A stretch of DNA of 64,000 nucleotides from NCBI GenBank assembly GCA_009746045.1, contig RPFO01000089.1, positions 1,103,364 to 1,167,363 of the forward strand, given 5' to 3'. The position numbers and the translations under genes are program-made. Position 1 is the first letter of the stretch, and every line of letters starts with the position of its first letter. The notes beneath the pieces are model-generated. The model had not been told where the DNA came from. It did no database searches and saw only the letters and a list, made by a program, of their open reading frames with translations. The DNA comes from Mesostigma viride (taxonomy: Eukaryota; Streptophyta; Mesostigmatophyceae; Mesostigmatales; Mesostigmataceae). Below are positions 58,301-64,000 of this stretch, in pieces.

Positions 58301-58888
58301 GCTTGCAGTCGCCACCATGAGTGCTTGCAGTCACCACCAACAGCACTAGTCCACCACCAGGATACTCTCCAACGTCGCCCCCATGTGCCATGCCCGCCAT
58401 AGACAAGTCACCAATCCCCCACTGACCTCAAGCCCCCAATAAGCTACTGCCACAACGCCCAATCAGCGTCACCCCCACATGTGGGTATCCAACACAGCTA
58501 TTGCCTGACTGGACAACCAAGACTAGCTGCTTGCGCCGGTCACGCTGTGGGAAAGTGACTAAGCTGCTTGAAGGAGGCCTGGAACGGACACCAATGAGCT
58601 TGGCTCCGGAAGCTGCTTGGAAGAAGGACCACATGCTGTCAACTGCCCGGACTGAACGTCAATCAGGCTGCAGGAAGGAGCCAGCACTCTTCACTATGGC
58701 ACTATGCAGAAAAACTGCCTAGTAGGCAAGCCACAGACTGCCAACCTGTTAAGATAGCAGACTCGAACAGGGCTACTACCAAGTGCCAGAAGTCCTAAGC
58801 CGGAGGAGCACAATGGCCTGAGGTGGTCCAACAGCCAGCAGAACTGCCCAAAAGTCGAAAGAATGGGCCTAAAAACGCCTTGACCAGT
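55387..58888. other. No recognisable gene; one inverted hairpin-family copy
   Basis: Short ORFs only, none with domain signal; probably decayed retroelement DNA. 55795-55905 carries an inverted copy of the dispersed hairpin family including GCACTTCGGTGC and a (TTAA)n tail. Confidence 0.4.
55795..55905 (-). repeat. Dispersed hairpin family copy (inverted)
   Basis: Reverse-complement match to 15715-15805, from AGACTGGGGGTCTCTGCCCT through GCTCCGTGACTCCCCAACGG to (TTAA)n. Confidence 0.8.
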
Positions 58889-59701
58889 GTCAAAAATTCT
58901 GATCTGAGAACTATATCAGATATATTCACAGATAAGAACTATGACAGCAGCCCTGGTTGTTGAAAGAACTAATGGGTTTGCCTTCTACAATGCTTGTGAT
59001 TGAAACCCAAATGTGCCTGTCCTTGCAGGTACAGGCTATGGAGGATGGAAGCAAAGAGACAGAGAGTCAGTTTGAGGCAGAATGATAGTGAGGAGTACCT
59101 TTGGCAAGGCTCCTCAGTTGTTTTATTAACTCGAGGAAAAAACGCAGGCAGAAAACTGGAATGACCTGATTGGCTGGCTAGGAATGTGCCTAGGAATATT
59201 CTCATGTAATACTCAGGCCACCAATCAGGTTAGGTCAGTGTACAGGCTACCAATCAGATCTAGCCAAGAATAAATCTTATCTTGTAACTGCTGTACAGCC
59301 TTATCTTGTAACTGATGTACAGTCTTAACTTGTAACTGCTGCACAGTAATCTAACTATTTAATAAAAGATCTCTCTATGTGTGATCTGATGATGATGAAG
59401 TAAATCTGGCGTGAACATATCAGCGCCACATCTGACATGCACAGTGTACATGTCAATCAGTCAGCTGTCCTGTCATAGATTCTCATCTGACATGTCATAG
59501 GTCAGCTGACATAGACAGATTTGTCAGCTGCCTATAAGGATCCACTTGGCATAGGTACTAATCCCTGATTACTAAAACTGGCCACAACTTTCTCATTTGT
59601 AGGCCAAATCCAACGGGATAAAAACAGTGGCTCCTGTACAAGAGCCTCTATCTATCTAGCCAGGTCAGGTGGGTACAAATACAAGGACCATGTCCTTGAC
59701 A
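58889..59701 (-). repeat. 3' LTR of the copia element
   Basis: On the plus strand it starts TGTCAAAAATTCTG and ends GTCCTTGACA, giving a TGTCAA/TTGACA inverted terminus and TG...CA ends; 813 bp. The purine tract (minus strand AAGGGGGG) abuts the right end. The left boundary is inferred from the inverted terminus. Confidence 0.7.
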
Positions 59702-59802
59702 CCCCCCTTACAACACATGACCTTGCTCTAGTGCTATCCTGTCAAGTATAACACTTAGAGCAAAAAAGCTCTCAGCCCCTGTGGGCATATACAACTGCAT
59801 AT

Positions 59803-62800
59803 CTAAGTAGACACCAGCAGCTTGTCCCGCAGGGTGATGAACCGTGCCCTTCCCAGGGCCTTGGTGAAGATGTCAGCCAGGTTGTCCTTGCCAGGGCAGT
59901 GACGCATGCAGATGGAGCCCCCCTCCACCTGCTCACGGATGAAGTGGTAGCGCACGTCGATGTGCTTGGTGCGCTTGGGGTGCACAGGGTCCTTGGCCAG
60001 GGCCACCGCGCCAGTGTTGTCGCACAGCACGGTCGTGGGCCCCTCCACAGGTGCACCCAGGTCTCCCAGCAGGCGCCTGAGTGGCAGCACCAGCTGGGTG
60101 ACGCTGCTCGCAGCAATGTACTCTGCCTCGCAGGAAGACAGAGCAACAATGGGTTGCTTGCGGCTGCACCACTCCACGGGCGCACCCCGGAACAGGACCA
60201 GGTTGCCCGTCACAGAGCGTCTGGACTCTGGGCAGTTAGCCCAGTCAGCGTCAGTCCAGGCCTCCAGCCCCCCTTCCTGACCATACCGCAGACCCTTGTC
60301 CCTCGTGGTGTAGAGGTACCGGATCAGGCGGTCGGCAGCCTCCATGTGGGCCGCCGTGGGTGCCTGCATGTGCTGGCCAGTTGGTTGACAGCAAAAGCAA
60401 TGTCTGGACGTGTCCACAGCGCGACATACAGCACGGCACCGGTTTTGGACTGATACAGCTGGGTGTCCGGGGCATTTAGCTGCATTCCCCCCTCGCGTTG
60501 GGGACTAACACGGGACACACTGACCGGGGTGCGTACAGGGAAGGAGGGAGAAAGCCCAAAGCGGGCAGCCAGGGCCTCAATATACACAGTTTGGTGCAAG
60601 GAAAGAGACCGGGAAACAGGGTCGACATGGAGAGAAACACCGAGGAAAAAAGAAGGGTCATCGGACTCGGTGATCTGAAACTTGCTGGCCAAACGATGAG
60701 ACCACGAGGCCAGCCAGGAAGAGGAAGGACTGCCTGCAATAATGTCGTCGACATGGACAAACACAAACGTACGAGACGTGGGATACACGTACAGGCAGGA
60801 ATCCGTTGGGCTTTGTACAGCACCATCGGAGAGAAGATAGGCACTAAATGTTTTGTGCCAGTTACGTGGTGCCTGCTTGATGCCATAGAGGCTGCGTTGC
60901 AGCTTCCACACCAGCACATCACCAGCGGCATCACGCTGCTCAAAGCCAGCAGGAGGACGCACATAGACGTCCTCAGAAAGTGGGGCGTACAAAAACGCAG
61001 TGCGAACATCAAGTTGCTTCAGCACATACCCAGACGAGACACCAAAAGCTAGTGCCAAACGAATGGTGGAGGAACGAACAGTAGGGCTAAAGACCTCAGT
61101 GAAATCTATGCCTTCCCGCTGAGCAAAGCCCTTCACAACAAAACGGGCCTTGAAACGGCCATCGCTTTTGACAGCAAACACCCACCGAGATGGAAGGACC
61201 TTGGCAGTGCGAGGAAGAGACTTGGAAGAAACGAGTGAATATACTGCATGCTCGCGAATGCTAGAAAGCTCACTATCCATCGCAGCACGCCACTCAGGGC
61301 TAGCATGGGCCTCAGCAAAAGAGGAGGGGATGGACGTGGAACCTGAGCTAGTGTGGAGTGAGAAAGTATCAAACAGATCACGCACACTCATGTAGTCAGG
61401 GTAAAAACGAGCCCATTTAGGGGAAACACGATCAAGAGGGGTTGTGGGTAACACCTGAGCGAGGGGATCATGTGCAACGCCGTCGGACACCAGTGCAGCA
61501 GTGGCCATAGCGGCAGCCGGTTGCTTGCCGCGGAGGGCCTGCACTAATTTGTGTAGCTGGGACGAAGAAGGAGATTCAGCAGCAGGTGTGTCTGCCGTCG
61601 ACACGTGTCCAGGTGGTGTAGAGGTAGAAGCCGACGACGCCTCCAGCGCAGGACTTGGTGCGAAAACAGGTGCAGACTCAGACTCAGCGGGTTTGGGCTC
61701 AGGACTTGGCGCTGGCGCCTCCTCCAGTGGCGAGCCCCCCTCACCACTGGCATCCCCCGACAAAGCCTCCAGTGGCGAGCCCCCCTCACCACTGGCATCC
61801 CCCAAAGCAGTGCCCCCACTGCTGGCAGCGCCCACAGCAGCGTCCTCACTGCTGGCAGCGGCGCGCCGCGCCATGGCTCTAGTCACAGGACCAGAGGGCG
61901 GTAGGGCCAGAGTAGTATCAGGCCCAGGGACAGAATTCTCAGTGACCGGTGGCAGCAGAAGCTCGGAAGCCTCCTCCCCCTCCACCAGTGCCGGCAGCAG
62001 CTGAGGTGATGGCAGGGCGTCGTTGCGCCAGGCCTCATTGAAGGCCACGTGGCGACGTTGCACCAAAGTGCGAGTGGCGGAGTCCAGGATCAGATATGCC
62101 GGCGAGTCGGGAGCATAACCGACAAAAATGCCAGGCATGGCCTTGGCCTCCAGCTTGCCACGATGCCCTTCCACACGATGCCAGGCTGGGCAGCCGAAAA
62201 TGCGCATGTGCGACAGATCAGCGTGATGACCTGTCAGCAAAAAGTGTGGCGTGGCATCACCAGGATTCGAGGAGCACGGCAGGCGGTTCAGGATATAAAT
62301 AGCACACTGGAGTGCCAATGCCCAGTATGCCTTCCCCAGGCCGGCGTGTGTCAACATCGCCAGAGTCATGCCCATTGCCAGGCCCCAGAGCCGCTCCGCT
62401 ACGCCGTTCTGCTCAGGGCAGTAAGGCGCGGAGAACTCCTGGTGGACGCGGTGTTCAGCACACACCGCCCGCCAGGCTTGACCGGTGAAGACCGCGTCGT
62501 TGTCGGTGCGCAGCACGACAGAGCCGGCGTAGAAGGGGCGAATATCGCGGACGAGCAGCTCTGCAAACCGCCCCACCGCCTCGTCCTTGGTCTTGAGCGC
62601 AAACCCCCATCGCCACCGAGTGGCATCGTCAGTGATGCCCAAGAAGTAGCGGGCTCCCCCCAGCGACTCGACGCTCATCGGGCCCAGCAGGTCGCCATGA
62701 AGCTTGGCGCGCGGCACAGTGGATCGCCGCTGCCCTGGCGGAAATGGCTGGCGCTTGATGAAGCCAGCCGGGCAGGATGGGCAGCCAGGAGCAGTTGGAC

Positions 62801-64000
62801 TCCTCGTCGTCAAGTTGGATGCAGGGATGGCGACCAGCTTCTTGATGCGGTCGGCACCAGCATGGCCCAAACGCCAGTGCAGCAGCAGGTTAACCGGCCG
62901 CTCCACCGTCACAGCAGCCATCGCTGGCGCTGCCTTCGCCGCAGGTAACACGTAGATGTTGTTCTGCATGGCGATCTTGTGATGCTTGTTATCCAGCACC
63001 ACTGTCTCTTTGTGGAAATCCACCTTGTGACCTGCCTTTGCGAGTTGCGCGACTGAAAGGAGTCGTGCATTCAGGCCAGGTACAAGCAGCGCTCCTTGCA
63101 AGCGCACGCTGTGGCCAGGAAGCTCCACAGCGATGGTGCCCTGGCCGGTAGCGTGCAGCTGTCCGCCGGAGCCAGCGATTGCCCTGCTGTGGGGGGTCAG
63201 AGACACAAAGTCAGAACGGCACGGGGACATGTGGCTGCTCGCAGCCGAGTCCAGCACCCAGGTGAGGTTGTCGCACGTATACTGCGTGAGAGCAGCAGCC
63301 TCCAGCGGCGTCGACGGCGACTCCTCGGCGATGGTGACCATGCAGAAGCCAGGCGGCAGTTCAGCCGCCTCCTGAGTTGCGTTGGCAGCGGATCCAGCAG
63401 GTGCGTTGCGTCCCTTGTTCTGGTTCCCTCGGTTGCCGCCCTTGCCCCCCTGTGCTGGTTGGGGTACCAGCGTGGGGCCTTCTCAGGATGCTCCTTCCAG
63501 CAGTCTTTGTCCTTGTGATTTGACAGGCCACAGTGACTGCATTTCTTGGTCCCCCCGTTCCCCTTGCTGTTGGTGTGGTAGGCCTGGCCAGTGCCAGCAC
63601 TCTCCTTTTTCACCACAGCACGTCCCCCCTTGAGCAGATCCTCCGCCTCCATGAGTGCCCTCTTCACCACAGGTAGTGGGTCCTCCTCGTTGAACCGTAC
63701 AGACACCAGCGCAGGGCGGTACTCGTCTGTCAGTGCTCCCAGTAGAATGGCAGCAAAATCACGGTCCTGGATGACTCCCCCTGCAGCCTGGTAGTCAGCA
63801 CGTAGAAGCTCCGCCCTCCTCACAAGCTGTTGCATGGTCTCGTTAGGAAGCTTCTGTAGGCGGTGCAGCTTGCTCCTCAGCTCAAACCTGTGACTCTTGG
63901 TTAGCCTGGTTTGCTCATAGTTCTCCATGAGACACTGCCATGCTTGGCTACCAGTTTTGTTGGCCACAGTGGCCATTAGGCGTGCAGCTTCACCTGTTAG
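59803..64000 (-). pseudogene. gag-pol: copia gag-pol polyprotein (5' partial, two frame breaks)
   Basis: From the right edge: gag helical region (HRFELRSKLHRLQKLPNETM, LLGALTDEYRPALVSVRF) and zinc knuckle CSHCGLSNHKDKDC. A -1 shift at a 6-base G/C run (63445-63450) leads to protease (WVLDSAASSHMSP) and integrase zinc motif (HWRLGHAG, CPSC). The integrase core has D in KLHGDLLGP, D in LRTDNDAVF and E in EQNGVAERLWG. RT follows: VLPSRWVFAVKSDGRFKARF, LDVRTAFLYAPL, FVFVHVDDIIAG (catalytic VDD). A second -1 shift near 60375 (one C missing from a CCC run would explain it) precedes RNase H: WTDADWANCPESRRSVTG, VALSSCEAEYIAA, CDNTGAVALA, KDNLADIFTKALG. Otherwise the frame is long and clean, so the element may be intact but miscalled at two bases. 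Confidence 0.9.

Larger units (their letters stand above)
58889..64000 (-). mobile_element. Ty1/copia LTR retrotransposon, minus strand, 5' end beyond window
   Basis: A 3' LTR (58889-59701) is followed, on the minus strand going right, by the polypurine tract AAGGGGGG and then RNase H, RT, integrase, protease and gag in reverse coordinate order: the classical copia order gag-PR-INT-RT-RH. The 5' LTR is outside the window, so age cannot be judged. Confidence 0.92.

Overview
This window is nuclear DNA of a eukaryote, most likely a chlorophyte green alga. The evidence is a spliced, plastid-type 1-deoxy-D-xylulose-5-phosphate synthase (DXS) gene with an N-terminal transit-peptide-like exon, GC-rich third codon positions in the real genes, GT-AG introns, candidate TGTAA poly(A) signals, very long simple repeats and dense mobile DNA (LTR, LINE, Penelope-like, CACTA-like and piggyBac-like elements). 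No prokaryotic operons, CRISPR arrays or complete tRNA/rRNA genes were seen. The species cannot be named from this sequence alone.

Layout. 1-725 and 19624-20536 are two halves of one Pro/Ala-rich gene, split by an 18.9 kb CACTA-like DNA transposon (726-19622). This transposon has CACTA...TAGTG ends, 15-bp subterminal arrays and a TG target duplication. It carries several tandem repeats, a decayed two-exon gene on the minus strand (17942-18710) and a nested, recent LTR retrotransposon (5724-14179) with 649-bp LTRs and an unusual domain order. 21062-22759 is a non-autonomous piggyBac-like element with TTAA duplications. 22795-25500 holds TACCAC repeats joined to a truncated LINE (endonuclease plus RT N-terminus). 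26734-28142 is a tandem duplication of about 700 bp.

28359-32074 is a four-exon gene for a 160-residue small membrane protein ending in a KKXX-type ER-retrieval signal; its 2.3 kb second intron contains a 24-bp minisatellite. 33820-36780 holds a (GGGT)n array, a frame-broken Penelope-like reverse transcriptase and a 259-bp long-TIR MITE. 38979-39600 is the C-terminal part of a LINE RT. 41094-45402 (minus) is the complete DXS gene: four exons, 737 residues, first step of the plastid MEP isoprenoid pathway.

46326-48057 is a (GGAT)n array of about 430 copies. 52841-53680 is an unrecognised 279-residue ORF whose start codon lies in one copy of a 22-bp direct repeat flanking a 1.7 kb insertion. 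58889-64000 is most of a minus-strand Ty1/copia element running off the right edge. Only DXS, the small ER protein and the interrupted Pro/Ala-rich gene look like host genes; nearly everything else is mobile DNA, its decay products or tandem repeat. Most frame breaks in the element genes are single-base -1 shifts, several in G or C runs, so some may be assembly errors rather than real decay.
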